Source: Phycisphaerae bacterium
GTDB lineage: Bacteria; Planctomycetota; Phycisphaerae; UBA1845
DNA: 37,063 nt
NCBI GenBank assembly: GCA_029260235.1
Contig: JAJDDP010000074.1
Coordinates: 1-37,063, forward strand
Reading direction: 5' to 3'
This document shows positions 1 through 7,867 of the stretch, in pieces. The stretch's first letter is position 1, and each line of letters starts with the position of its first letter. The translations under genes were made by a program, and so were the position numbers. The notes beneath the pieces are model-generated. The model did not search any database and was not told the origin of the DNA. It saw nothing but the letters and a program-made list of their open reading frames with translations.

Positions 1-778
1 CCATCTGGTCATCGATTACGCCCGCCACCCGATCATTGGCCACCGAAACCCCGAAGTGGGCATTCTTGAATTGACGGGCGATTTGAGCAGCGACCTCCAG
101 TTGGCCTGAGAAAACTTCCTCAGCCACATGCTTACGCGAGCCTGGCAGAATGGCAATCGTCGGTTCGCCGCTGGATTTGATGCGGGCAGTTAGCTCGGCG
201 TCAGGTTGCTGGGATGCCAGGACGTCTCCGAGAGGATGGCCTACAAAGGTCGCGTCGATGTTGTGGCCGCGGAAGAATTCCTGCTCGAACGGGAGGATCA
301 CAGCCAGCCGGTCCACGCGTTTGCGGACCCTGGCGGTCCGGAATTCTCCCCAGGCCCACAACTGCGGCGCGATATAGTAGAGCACGGGCAAACCAGCCTT
401 TTTTGCCCGGAGAGCGATGGGCAGGTTCAAGGTGGGTGAATCGATGACCACTGCGGCTGAGAAGTCATATTCTTGAAGATGTTCTTTGGTGGTCTTGAGC
501 AGCCGCAGAGCCTGAGGGACTGCTTTGACCACGCCCAGCAGCATGGCTGCGTGTTGGGTCATGTCGAAAATCGGCCAGCAGCCCTCGGCCTGCATGGCCG
601 GTCCAGCGATGCCGACAAAGCGGATTTCTGGTCTGATTCGACGGGTGGCCCGGATCAAGGCAGCTCCGTGAGCGTCGGCACTGGGTTCAGCTGCCGAAAT
701 GAAGACCAAGGGGCCATGGGATTCTCCCGAATCCAGGGGATTTGTGGAGAGATCGGCATGATTCGTTGGGTCGGGCAT
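1..778 (-). CDS. lpxB: Lipid-A-disaccharide synthase (partial, C-terminus beyond window)
   Basis: Reading the minus strand gives a continuous frame that runs off the left edge of the window. It encodes LpxB, the glycosyltransferase that joins UDP-2,3-diacylglucosamine to lipid X to make the lipid A disaccharide at the inner membrane. Visible family landmarks are an N-terminal 'AAEPSADAHGAAL' block (the usual GExSGD region), 'DSPTLNLPIALRAKK', 'LYYIAPQLWAWGEFR', 'FVGHPLGD' and 'ILPGSRK'. About 259 residues are present of a usual 380 or so. The chosen ATG gives a normal N-terminus. An in-frame ATG at 850 would add 24 residues. The gene diverges from rpsB. Its presence implies an outer membrane with lipid A. 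The family call is firm and the start is uncertain. Confidence 0.9.
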   Translation of the reverse strand, partial: MPDPTNHADLSTNPLDSGESHGPLVFISAAEPSADAHGAALIRATRRIRPEIRFVGIAGPAMQAEGCWPIFDMTQHAAMLLGVVKAVPQALRLLKTTKEHLQEYDFSAAVVIDSPTLNLPIALRAKKAGLPVLYYIAPQLWAWGEFRTARVRKRVDRLAVILPFEQEFFRGHNIDATFVGHPLGDVLASQQPDAELTARIKSSGEPTIAILPGSRKHVAEEVFSGQLEVAAQIARQFKNAHFGVSVANDRVAGVIDDQM

Positions 779-879
779 GGCGGGAGCAAAATGTAGCCGC
801 GGCGGGCGATTCAGGCAACTCGTGCCGGCCGACAAGGCCGTTAGCAGCATCGAGTACACTGATTTGACCAGATAAGGGC

Positions 880-907
880 TTGATTTAGTCGAGGATTTTG
901 GTAGAGT
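880..907 (+). promoter_or_regulatory. Candidate promoter for rpsB-tsf
   Basis: TTGATT at 880-885 and TAGAGT at 902-907 are separated by 16 bases in the lpxB/rpsB divergent gap, about 60 bases before the rpsB start. The match to a sigma-70 promoter is weak, so this is a position guess rather than a firm site. Confidence 0.3.
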
Positions 908-966
908 CCGCGATTCGACGCATTTGTTTTTTTTGAAGGCTGCGCCCTGGGTGTGGGAGGTGTTTC

Positions 967-1881
967 TTGGCATCGGAGTTGGTTCGTGAATTGGTGAATG
1001 CAGGCATCCACTTTGGGCACCGGGTAAGTCGGTGGAACCCAAAGATGGAGACGTATATCTTTGGCAAGCGGAACCTCATTCACATCATCGATATTCGAGA
1101 AACCGTCAAAGGCTTGCTGCGGGCCAAGAAGTATCTGGCCCAAGTGATTGCCCGTGGCGAGGACGTGCTATTTGTTGGCACCAAGCGACAGGCTCGACAC
1201 TCGATCTTCGAGCAGTCTGAGCGTTGCGGGATGCCCTATGTGAACAACCGCTGGTTGGGCGGAACGCTTACGAACTTTCGTACCATCCGTTCACGGTTGA
1301 CCCGCTTGGAAGAATTGGAAGCGGTAGAGGCTGACGGCAGACTTCAAGAGTACAGCAAGAAAGCCATCTCCATGCACAACCGGGAAATCCGGAAGATCAA
1401 GAGCAACCTGGAAGGCATCCGTCGGATGAACAAGATGCCCGGTGCCCTGCTGATCATCGACTCCCGGCGGGAGCACTTGGCAGTTCGTGAGGCCAAGAAA
1501 CTGGGCATTCCTACAATATGCCTCATCGATACTGATTCTGATCCTGACTTCGCCGATATCCCCATCCCCGGGAATGATGACTCAATGCGTTCGATTGAGG
1601 TCATACTGATGCACCTCACCGATGCAATCGAAGAGGGTAAGAAGGGCCGGAGGGTCGAGGCCAAGGACGATGGTAAGAGTGGTGACATCAAGCGGCGGTC
1701 TCAAAGGCCTACGACAGGCAGCGCCGAGGAACCGGCCGGGCAGACCCCTGCCATGGCCGACACCGGCTCGGAGTCCAATGTCGCGGTCCTAGAAGCCAAG
1801 CCCGAGACGGCGCCAACACCAACACCAGCCCCAGCCCCGGAAGAGCCGAAAGTGCCCACCGATTCATCTGACTCAGTATAG
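967..1881 (+). CDS. rpsB: 30S ribosomal protein S2 with extended C-terminal tail
   Basis: Ribosomal protein S2 of the small subunit. The start is TTG at 967, supported by GGAGG at 956-960 six bases upstream. The N-terminus 'LVNAGIHFGHRVSRWNPKM', 'FVGTKRQA', 'NNRWLGGTLTNF' and 'HLAVREAKKLGIPTI' are classic S2 blocks, and 'IPIPGNDDSMRSIEVIL' closes the conserved core near residue 215. The protein is 304 aa, whereas S2 is usually about 230-260. The extra 75 or so residues form a charged, then Pro/Thr/Glu/Ala-rich low-complexity tail that looks disordered. It is followed after 157 bases by tsf in the same direction, the conserved bacterial rpsB-tsf order. Confidence 0.97.
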   Translation: MASELVRELVNAGIHFGHRVSRWNPKMETYIFGKRNLIHIIDIRETVKGLLRAKKYLAQVIARGEDVLFVGTKRQARHSIFEQSERCGMPYVNNRWLGGTLTNFRTIRSRLTRLEELEAVEADGRLQEYSKKAISMHNREIRKIKSNLEGIRRMNKMPGALLIIDSRREHLAVREAKKLGIPTICLIDTDSDPDFADIPIPGNDDSMRSIEVILMHLTDAIEEGKKGRRVEAKDDGKSGDIKRRSQRPTTGSAEEPAGQTPAMADTGSESNVAVLEAKPETAPTPTPAPAPEEPKVPTDSSDSV

Positions 1882-1958
1882 TCGCGGATCCTGCTAGGCG
1901 GACCATCAGGGCGTCCGTTGATGCGTGGGGTGCACTATCATGATAATGGTGTCAGTTG

Positions 1959-1975
1959 CCGGGATTCGCTCCCGG
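1959..1975 (+). other. Small hairpin in rpsB-tsf spacer
   Basis: CCGGGA and TCCCGG form a 6-bp stem around a TTCGC loop, with no T-run after it. It lies between rpsB and tsf and could modulate readthrough or mRNA stability. No function is demonstrable from sequence. Confidence 0.35.
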
Positions 1976-2038
1976 TGGAACAGGCAAGTTAGGGCGTGAG
2001 GCCTCTCTGGACTCTGCCCAATTAGGAGTATCTACAAA

Positions 2039-2869
2039 ATGGCGATCAGTGCAGCAGAAGTAAAAGCCCTACGGGAAGAAACGGGCTTGCCCATGATGGA
2101 GTGCAAGGTTGCACTTTCTGAAGCGGGTGGCGACAGAGCACAGGCCATGGAAATCCTGGCCAAGAAGCACAAGGGCAAAATGGAAGCCCGCTCAGGCCGG
2201 GAAACGGGCGAAGGGCGTATCGCCATCTACATCAGTGATGACGGCACCAAGGGCGGCATCATTGAGCTGCAGTGCGAAACCGCGCCGGTCGCCAAGAACG
2301 AGATGTTTGAAGACCTGGCCACTAAGATCGCCCAGGCCGTGGCTGAGCAGGATGCCGAATCGCCAGACCCCGAAGCGATCAAAGCATCCAGCCACTCCGG
2401 CACCGCGATTTCCGAGTTGATGTCAGACATATACGGCAAACTTCGCGAAACGATGAACCTGACCAAGTGCAGGAAGGTGACCGGGGCCCACTTGACTAGG
2501 TACATCCACCACGACTTCAAGAGTGGCGTGTTGATCGCGTTGGATGCCACGCCGTCGCAAGACAATATCGGCTTGGATCTCTGCCACCACGCGACCTTCT
2601 CCCAGCCTAAGGCGATCGATCGGGATGACGTGCCGGCAGAGCAGGTGGAAAAAGTTCGGGCTGACGCCCGCGAAGCCGCCGTTGCGGATGGCAAGCCAGA
2701 GCAGATCATCGACAAGATCGTCGAGGGCAAGGTAAACGCCTACTACGCTCAGCACACGCTGATGGAGCAGGAGCATGTCAAAGTCAGCAAGACCAGCGTT
2801 CGCGACGTGCTCAAAGGCGCCGGCGTGACAGCCGTCACTGACCTGGTGTTCATGCGGGTTGGAGCGTAA
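2039..2869 (+). CDS. tsf: Translation elongation factor Ts
   Basis: EF-Ts, the guanine nucleotide exchange factor that recycles EF-Tu. It begins at ATG 2039 with an AGGAG element at 2024-2028. The N-terminal UBA-like domain reads 'VKALREETGLPMMECKVAL', the classic signature of the family, followed by the core and dimerisation regions ('GRIAIYISDDGTKGGIIEL', 'ETAPVAKNEMF') and a C-terminal 'VRDVLKGAGV' helix. At 276 aa it is close to the E. coli length. It is the second gene of the rpsB-tsf unit and is followed at 2930 by a good intrinsic terminator. Confidence 0.97.
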   Translation: MAISAAEVKALREETGLPMMECKVALSEAGGDRAQAMEILAKKHKGKMEARSGRETGEGRIAIYISDDGTKGGIIELQCETAPVAKNEMFEDLATKIAQAVAEQDAESPDPEAIKASSHSGTAISELMSDIYGKLRETMNLTKCRKVTGAHLTRYIHHDFKSGVLIALDATPSQDNIGLDLCHHATFSQPKAIDRDDVPAEQVEKVRADAREAAVADGKPEQIIDKIVEGKVNAYYAQHTLMEQEHVKVSKTSVRDVLKGAGVTAVTDLVFMRVGA

Positions 2870-2929
2870 CAGAGCATTGCAGGCCGCGACTTAACCCTGG
2901 CGGTCTTGCCCAATCAAGGTTTTGCATCC

Positions 2930-2951
2930 GGGGGCGAACAAGCCCCCTTTT
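2930..2951 (+). terminator. Rho-independent terminator after tsf
   Basis: A perfect GGGGGC / GCCCCC stem (2930-2935 and 2942-2947) around a GAACAA loop is followed directly by TTTT. It sits 60 bases after the tsf stop and ends the rpsB-tsf unit. Confidence 0.85.
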
Positions 2952-3140
2952 GCATGCGCCGGAGTCGCTCCGGCCATATCCTAGTATGATCGTCCCGTTG
3001 TCCCAGGCACATGGCAGCGCGAGGAATTGACGAGGAGGTCTACATGGGAATAGCGGGATGTACAGTGCAAATAGAACACGGGTCGTCTTGGAGATCAGTG
3101 GCGAAGGCCTCCGGACAGCTGGGGGGCGCAGAATCATTGG
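2952..3140 (+). pseudogene. Decayed partial duplicate of the pyrH promoter and 5' end
   Basis: This stretch realigns with about 3795-4010, the promoter and first codons of pyrH. Shared blocks include 'GTCGCTC' then 'TCCT(A/G)GTATGATC' (2979-2991 against 3821-3834), 'AGTGCAA' and 'GAGATCAGTGGCGAAGGCCT' against 'GAAGATCAGTGGTGAAGGCCT'. Identity looks near 70% in the coding part, with a deletion of roughly 25 bases. The frame is not kept open as a kinase: the copy stops matching at about 3140, before the UMP-kinase core. It is therefore a pseudogene fragment, possibly with a still-recognisable -10 (TATGAT at 2985-2990). Confidence 0.75.
2958..2974 (+). other. GCCGGAG hairpin upstream of the pyrH-like scrap
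   Basis: GCCGGAG - TCG - CTCCGGC is a perfect 7-bp stem with a 3-base loop, just after the tsf terminator. The matching position upstream of real pyrH (about 3800-3816) has lost the perfect pairing. Confidence 0.4.
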
Positions 3141-3209
3141 GGGAGCAGGTCGGGATAGTCGATGATGCTGCCTTCAATCGGTTCATCCAGCCAGCCGGTC
3201 CAAATGAAG
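3141..3209 (-). pseudogene. Inverted fragment of a Cys-rich secreted-protein gene
   Basis: Read on the minus strand, this 69-bp piece encodes a peptide ending 'WTGWLDEPIEGSIIDYPD', nearly the same as 'WTGWLDEPLDGSIIDYPD' in the secreted cysteine-rich protein at 34904-37063. At the DNA level it matches the reverse complement of 35367-35436, with about five mismatches and one gap by eye. It abuts the decayed pyrH copy at 3140. No larger part of that gene is visible here, so it is a gene scrap, presumably from a paralogue or an old rearrangement. Confidence 0.75.
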
Positions 3210-3238
3210 GGACCTTTTGAGGTGGGACCTTTTAAGGT
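3209..3238 (+). repeat. 15-bp tandem duplication
   Basis: GGGACCTTTTGAGGT (3209-3223) is followed immediately by GGGACCTTTTAAGGT (3224-3238), one mismatch in 15. It begins exactly where the inverted gene scrap stops matching, consistent with a rearrangement junction. Confidence 0.7.
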
Positions 3239-3790
3239 GTCAGGAAGATTTTTTGACCATCACCTGTAGTCTTGGCCAATTGCGCCCCTTCTCGCTGTCC
3301 TGCACAGGAGGCTGCAAAGGGGGTTTGGCCTGCTACTTCCTGTCATTACCGCCCGCCTTGGATGCAATGAGGATCAGCATAGCTAGCTGCTTGCCCACCG
3401 CAATGTTTCTCCCAAGCAGGCGAGTATCTTTGAAACCACAGCTGCGGATTTGGACATGCCGCACATCCCTCAAGCTCCGGTAGGACTCGAGCTGAATCCT
3501 ACCGGGCCAAAGCCCAATCTTCTATTGTCAGCGTAGCCATATCGTCCCACGGAAGTCAAGAAACTCTAACTGGTCGCTATTCTGGAACTATGGGATACGC
3601 ACTGGCACCGTGATAGGCGGTCGTCTCACTCGATTAGGTATGGTGAGCACCGGTGGGCTGCGGATCTCCGCTCCCTGACGGTCGCGGCTCGGGTCTGGCA
3701 CTTCCTGCCGGCGGTATCGACTTTTTGTATAGACAAGCCCAGGCCCGGGCTGGCTGTCGAGTTGAATCGCCGATTCTACAGATCAGCCTG
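3239..3790. other. Intergenic stretch without a recognisable gene
   Basis: No frame here has protein-like composition with a supported start. The only structure seen is an inverted repeat at 3477-3505 (CCGGTAGGA / TCCTACCGG, 11-base loop) without a T-run. The block between the scrap and the pyrH promoter looks like decayed DNA. Confidence 0.5.
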
Positions 3791-3824
3791 TACTTTCGGC
3801 GTCGGTGTCGCTCTAGCAAGTTCC

Positions 3825-3833
3825 TGGTATGAT
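3825..3833 (+). promoter_or_regulatory. Extended -10 promoter for pyrH-frr
   Basis: TGG-TATGAT at 3825-3833 is a good extended -10 (TGnTATnnT type) about 90 bases before the chosen pyrH start. There is no clear -35, as expected of extended -10 promoters. The same block is preserved in the decayed copy at 2982-2990. Confidence 0.5.
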
Positions 3834-3921
3834 CAGCCCACGTCGGGAGCAATAATGGCATGTGCGAGAGAACGGATTCATGGGCAGAACAGCCTCGGCG
3901 GTGCGTGATCGGGACGGAACG

Positions 3922-4647
3922 ATGGCAGAGTGCAAGTACAACCGGGTTATTTTGAAGATCAGTGGTGAAGGCCTCTGCGCAGCCGGTGGGCGCGGAATCG
4001 ATGGCGAGCAACTCCATCACATCTCCACTGAGATTAAGACCGTAGCGGATCTCGGTGTGGAGCTGGCTGTCGTGGTTGGAGGCGGCAACATTATTCGAGG
4101 CGGCCAAATCGCCAAGGACTCCCCGATCGAAACGGTCACAGGCCACTACATGGGCATGCTTGGCACGGTGATCAACGCCTTGGCAGTCCAGGATGCCTTG
4201 GAAGCTATGGGCGTATCCACGCGGGTACAGAGCGCCATCAACATCGACCGGGCCTGCGAGAAGTTCATCCGCCGCCGTGCGATTCGGCATTTGGAAAAGG
4301 GCCGGGTGGTCATCTTCGCAGCCGGTACGGGAAATCCATTTGTGACCACCGACTCCTGTGCGGCACTGCGGGCCTCGGAAATCGGCGCCGACGTAGTACT
4401 CAAAGCCACAAAAGTCGATGGAGTCTTCACAGCTGACCCGGTGAAAGATCCGACAGCGACAAAGCTTGAGAAGTTGTCGTACGATGAAGTGCTGGATCGC
4501 CGTCTGGGGGTCATGGATTTCGCGGCCATTGATCTGTGCCGCCAGAATAGCATCCCCATCGTGGTGTTTAGCCTCAAGCAACCGGGCAATATGCGGGCTG
4601 TGGTCTTGGGCGAGCCGATTGGTACACTGGTAAGCACAGCGGAATAG
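3922..4647 (+). CDS. pyrH: Uridylate kinase (UMP kinase)
   Basis: PyrH phosphorylates UMP to UDP with ATP, in cytosolic pyrimidine nucleotide synthesis. The amino-acid-kinase fold is clear: 'YNRVILKISGEGL' at the N-terminus, glycine-rich 'VVVGGGNIIRGG', 'GHYMGMLGTVINALA', 'FAAGTGNPFVTTD' and 'DVVLKATKVDGVFTADP', ending 'GEPIGTLVS'. From ATG 3922 the protein is 241 aa, the normal family length, with a purine-rich GGGACGGA just upstream. The frame is open back to GTG 3862 and ATG 3880, but those residues have no counterpart in the family. It precedes frr by 75 bases. A decayed copy of its 5' end lies about 850 bases upstream. Confidence 0.95.
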   Translation: MAECKYNRVILKISGEGLCAAGGRGIDGEQLHHISTEIKTVADLGVELAVVVGGGNIIRGGQIAKDSPIETVTGHYMGMLGTVINALAVQDALEAMGVSTRVQSAINIDRACEKFIRRRAIRHLEKGRVVIFAAGTGNPFVTTDSCAALRASEIGADVVLKATKVDGVFTADPVKDPTATKLEKLSYDEVLDRRLGVMDFAAIDLCRQNSIPIVVFSLKQPGNMRAVVLGEPIGTLVSTAE

Positions 4648-4722
4648 CTCGGCGCAGCCGATGTAAGGCCGCGAACCCAGCAGGTGGATGTGTTTGATTC
4701 AAAGGAACGCAAGGAGCTGCGG

Positions 4723-5289
4723 ATGTCAGAATCGGATATTCAAAAACAGTGTCAAACCGGCATGGAAAAGTGCCTCTCGTTCTTGAAAGATGAGCATCGC
4801 GGCGTGCGCACCGGTCGGGCCAGCCCAGGACTGGTAGAGCATCTCAAAGTGCAGGTTGCCTCTTACGGCAGCACCATGGCCTTGCGCGAGTTGGCGACAA
4901 TCAGCACGCCGGATGCGGTTACCGTGCTGATAAAACCATTTGATCCCGGCACCAGCAAGGACATCGAAAAGGCCATCCAGACCTCAGACATCGGCATCAC
5001 CCCAGCCTCTGACGGCAAGGTGATTCGTCTGCCAATTCCTCCGCTATCGGGTGAGAGGCGGGCTGAGTTGGCGACCCACGTCAAGAAGATGGGGGAAGCC
5101 CAGAAAGTGGCGATCCGCAATGTCCGGCGGGACGCCAACAAAGCCATCGACGCCGCCCAGAAAGACAGCACGCTCACCGAAGATGAAGCCAAGAACGCCA
5201 AGGACAAGATTCAAAAGCTGACCAAGAAGTGCGAAGACCAAGTCGATGCAATGGGCAAAGCCAAGGCTGAGGAGATCGAAGCCAGCTAA
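4723..5289 (+). CDS. frr: Ribosome recycling factor
   Basis: RRF splits post-termination ribosomes together with EF-G. ATG 4723 is chosen because AAGGAG at 4711-4716 lies six bases before it, giving 188 aa against a usual 185. An in-frame GTG at 4684 would add 13 unconserved residues. Family marks are 'FLKDEHRGVRTGRASPGLVEHLKV' split over residues about 20-43, 'VTVLIKPFD', 'IRLPIPPLSGERRAEL' and the C-terminal helical 'VRRDANKAID'. It lies just downstream of pyrH and is probably cotranscribed with it. A weak GCCCG / CGGGC hairpin follows at 5331-5348 in the convergent gap. Confidence 0.96.
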   Translation: MSESDIQKQCQTGMEKCLSFLKDEHRGVRTGRASPGLVEHLKVQVASYGSTMALRELATISTPDAVTVLIKPFDPGTSKDIEKAIQTSDIGITPASDGKVIRLPIPPLSGERRAELATHVKKMGEAQKVAIRNVRRDANKAIDAAQKDSTLTEDEAKNAKDKIQKLTKKCEDQVDAMGKAKAEEIEAS

Positions 5290-5384
5290 CGTCGCGCCCT
5301 GGAACCAAAGACGCAACAACGCGCCAAACTGCCCGCTTCCTTACGGGCGTGGCGCTGAATTCATGCCGACTCGCCTTCGCCCGG

Positions 5385-6836
5385 CTACGCGCCGCGGGTG
5401 GTTTTTCCCCTATGCTGGTACCAGAGGTAGCCCATTAGCACAGTCCCCAGCAAGCACCAGGGCAGCATGGATGCGAACCAGACAACGGGGTTCAACGTGC
5501 TTGCTGGCTGAGAGGTCGTTGTAGCTGACTCAGCCTGGACGATAGCAAATCGGTCGAACAAATCACCCAGGCCAAACCCCGCCAACATCGCCCCAAAATA
5601 CTGAAATGAGTCGATGACCCCGGCGGCGAATCCCGCCATTTTTCGTCCGCCCAAGTCCATGGCTGCTGCTGTACCCAGGATCGAGTGCGTCGCATTGCAC
5701 CCGGTGTGAATGCCGAGAATGAGCACTACGGCTATGGTGGCTGAGGAGGCAAACCACTGCAAGGACATGGCCAGCGCCAGGCAGGTGAAGCCAAGTTGGA
5801 CGAGGTACAATAAGGCAGCCACCGGCGCCCGCTTGCCGTGGAACAGCTTGTCAGAAATAAGGCCCGATGCCAGCGAACCGACTGAGGCCATCACCGGCAA
5901 CAGGATGACCGCGAACCACCAGAACATAGTCTCGCCCTGACCGACCTTGACGACGGACCAGACGTCTTTTAGGTAGATCACATACCAAGCATAGATGGCT
6001 GACCGGACAAATCCGGTGCAGAAGTAAGCACCCGCTACAATCCAGACGATGGGGTTGCCGGTTATCTTGCGAAACACCTGGCCGATCTCGATATGCTCGT
6101 GCGGATCGTCATCAGGATCCTCGTCATCATGTTGGATCGTAAAACCCGCTTCCTCAGGATGGTTCTTGACCGTCAGATTCATGAGGATGACCATCACAGC
6201 CGTTATCATGGGCGGCACAATAAACATATACCGCCAGTCGAGCGTCGGAATCGTGATGGTGAAGAATAGAAGCGGCACGGCGAATCCTCGGGCTAAGAGT
6301 GGTGCCAATTGCCCGACGCACGTTTGGCCCAGGTTGATCATGATGCCAAAAATGCCCGCGAACGAACCGCGTTCTTCTCGGCGGAACCAAGCCGTGTTGA
6401 TCTTGACCATGCCCGGGGCGCCAAACGCCTGAATGTAGCCATCGACCATGCGGATGATGAATAAGGCGGCAAACAACCAGCCTATCTTCGACCACGCAGC
6501 CAGACCAAACGTCACATTGAGGATGACGGTGCCGATGGCACCGATGGTCATGACCTGCTTGCCGCCCAACTTGTCGGTGAATAGGCCGTTGACGAATTGG
6601 CCGATGGCGTAGGCGCCGTTCCTCGCGGCGTCGATGGCCCCGTACTGCCTATTGCTAAAGCCCAACGCCTCTTTCAGCTCGGGCGCCACGATGCCCAGGT
6701 TGTACCGGCAGAGATAGTACGAGGCGTAGGTCAGGCCCAGGAAGAACCAGTTCTGACCCCGGCGGAGGCGGAACCCCGGCGGGTGCTCATACGTCAGCCC
6801 GTGTCGCTCTTTTGCATCCGATTGGTTTGGTGACAT
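5385..6836 (-). CDS. MFS transporter, organophosphate:phosphate antiporter (GlpT/UhpT-like)
   Basis: A 12-TM major facilitator of the OPA family, which exchanges inorganic phosphate for glycerol-3-phosphate or sugar phosphates across the inner membrane. 'YASYYLCRYNLGIVAPEL' in TM1 and 'TGFVRSAIYAWYVIYLKDV' in TM7 each carry the arginine that binds phosphate in GlpT (R45 and R269 there). 'GQFVNGLFTDKLGGK' is the MFS loop 2-3 motif. A His/Asp/Glu-rich cytosolic loop ('DDEDPDDDPHEH') separates the halves. ATG 6836 has GGTAGG upstream; GTG 6842 is the alternative. It is divergent from the PhoU-like/PiT pair, supporting a phosphate role. The exact substrate is unknown. Confidence 0.85.
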   Translation of the reverse strand: MSPNQSDAKERHGLTYEHPPGFRLRRGQNWFFLGLTYASYYLCRYNLGIVAPELKEALGFSNRQYGAIDAARNGAYAIGQFVNGLFTDKLGGKQVMTIGAIGTVILNVTFGLAAWSKIGWLFAALFIIRMVDGYIQAFGAPGMVKINTAWFRREERGSFAGIFGIMINLGQTCVGQLAPLLARGFAVPLLFFTITIPTLDWRYMFIVPPMITAVMVILMNLTVKNHPEEAGFTIQHDDEDPDDDPHEHIEIGQVFRKITGNPIVWIVAGAYFCTGFVRSAIYAWYVIYLKDVWSVVKVGQGETMFWWFAVILLPVMASVGSLASGLISDKLFHGKRAPVAALLYLVQLGFTCLALAMSLQWFASSATIAVVLILGIHTGCNATHSILGTAAAMDLGGRKMAGFAAGVIDSFQYFGAMLAGFGLGDLFDRFAIVQAESATTTSQPASTLNPVVWFASMLPWCLLGTVLMGYLWYQHRGKTTRGA

Positions 6837-7054
6837 GGACACCTACCTATAAACCTCGGCCCCAATCCGCCCACAAAGGTGGAATTGTGTGTTGGGTAGT
6901 CTTCTCATGCCTGTGAATTGTTGGACATTCAGGAGGCTGTCTGTCCGAACCGCGCCACAGGAGGGGCCAGAGTATAGCCTCCCCTGCCCTCACGCAAGAG
7001 AGAGACGGCCCAACCATATGCCTCTACATTAACGCAATCTTTGCGCACGGGCCG

Positions 7055-7084
7055 TTGCAACCAGACACGGTAGCAGCCCATAAT
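7055..7084 (+). promoter_or_regulatory. Candidate promoter for the PhoU-like/PiT pair
   Basis: TTGCAA at 7055-7060 and CATAAT at 7079-7084 with an 18-base spacer, 33 bases before the start codon at 7118. The ribosome site TAGGAGG follows at about 7107-7113. No clear Pho box (direct CTGTCAT-like repeats) was seen in the 275-base divergent gap. Confidence 0.45.
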
Positions 7085-7117
7085 GCGGCCCAGGTAATGA
7101 CCGACTAGGAGGATTCC

Positions 7118-7789
7118 ATGTCCAAGATTTCAGAAATGTTTCGCGGGTCGCCTTTCGGGCCTCTCCGGGAGCACATGAAGAAGGTGATGGAGTGCGTGTC
7201 GCACACCAAGCCCATGCTCGAACTGGTTCGCGATGCCGATTGGAGTGGTTTGGATCGAGTCGCTCGCACCATTTTCAAGTCCGAGCATGAAGCCGATCTC
7301 ATCAAAGATGAGATACGTCAAACCATTCCCAAGAGCTTCTTTCTCCCGGTCTATCGCGGGGACCTCCTTGGCTACTTGGCTGTGCAAGACAGCATGGCTG
7401 ACACCGTCGAAGACCTCGCCTTCATGCTAACCATCAAGAACTTGACCATGCCCAAACCGTTGGTGGAAGGGGTTTCCCTGTACGTCGATCGCATCATCAC
7501 AACCTGCGAGCGAACCAACGAAGTGAGCAAGGCGATGGCTGGCCTGGCTGAAGCGGGGTTCGGCGGCGAGCACGTCGACAAAGTCATCCGGTTGGTCGAA
7601 GCCACCGAAAAGGCCGAGTGGGAAGCGGATCGCAAGCAGCATGACCTATCAAAGGATCTGTTTGCCCTGGACAAAGAAGTGGCTGCCACCGACATTTTTC
7701 TTTGGTTCCGGGTCTTCGGCTTGCTTGGAGAACTGGCTAATCATGCTGAGAAGGTTGCCGACCGGGCCCGCAGAATGTTGGCCCACTAG
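7118..7789 (+). CDS. PhoU-like DUF47 family protein (phosphate transport regulator)
   Basis: A 223-aa helical protein of the DUF47/TIGR00153 PhoU-like family, the usual partner of PiT permeases. Characteristic features are the helical N-terminus 'FGPLREHMKKVMECV', the acidic metal-binding-like 'FKSEHEADLIKDEIRQTIPKS', 'YLAVQDSMADTVEDLA' and the C-terminal 'FGLLGELANHAEKVADRARR', where E/D residues bind metal in PhoU proteins. The start ATG 7118 has a strong TAGGAGG. The PiT permease gene follows after 78 bases. It probably modulates the permease; the direction of that effect cannot be read from the sequence. Confidence 0.88.
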   Translation: MSKISEMFRGSPFGPLREHMKKVMECVSHTKPMLELVRDADWSGLDRVARTIFKSEHEADLIKDEIRQTIPKSFFLPVYRGDLLGYLAVQDSMADTVEDLAFMLTIKNLTMPKPLVEGVSLYVDRIITTCERTNEVSKAMAGLAEAGFGGEHVDKVIRLVEATEKAEWEADRKQHDLSKDLFALDKEVAATDIFLWFRVFGLLGELANHAEKVADRARRMLAH

Positions 7790-7867
7790 GTCCGTAGCAT
7801 GTGACTCATGATGTCTTGGTAGATGCTCTTCTAAGTTGATCGATCTCCAGACCGGGTGGACGTGACC

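Noticed and set aside
3634..4581. 315-aa minus-strand frame over pyrH
   Set aside because: It lies antisense to a certain gene, has no motif or ribosome site, and its composition is that of a shadow frame.
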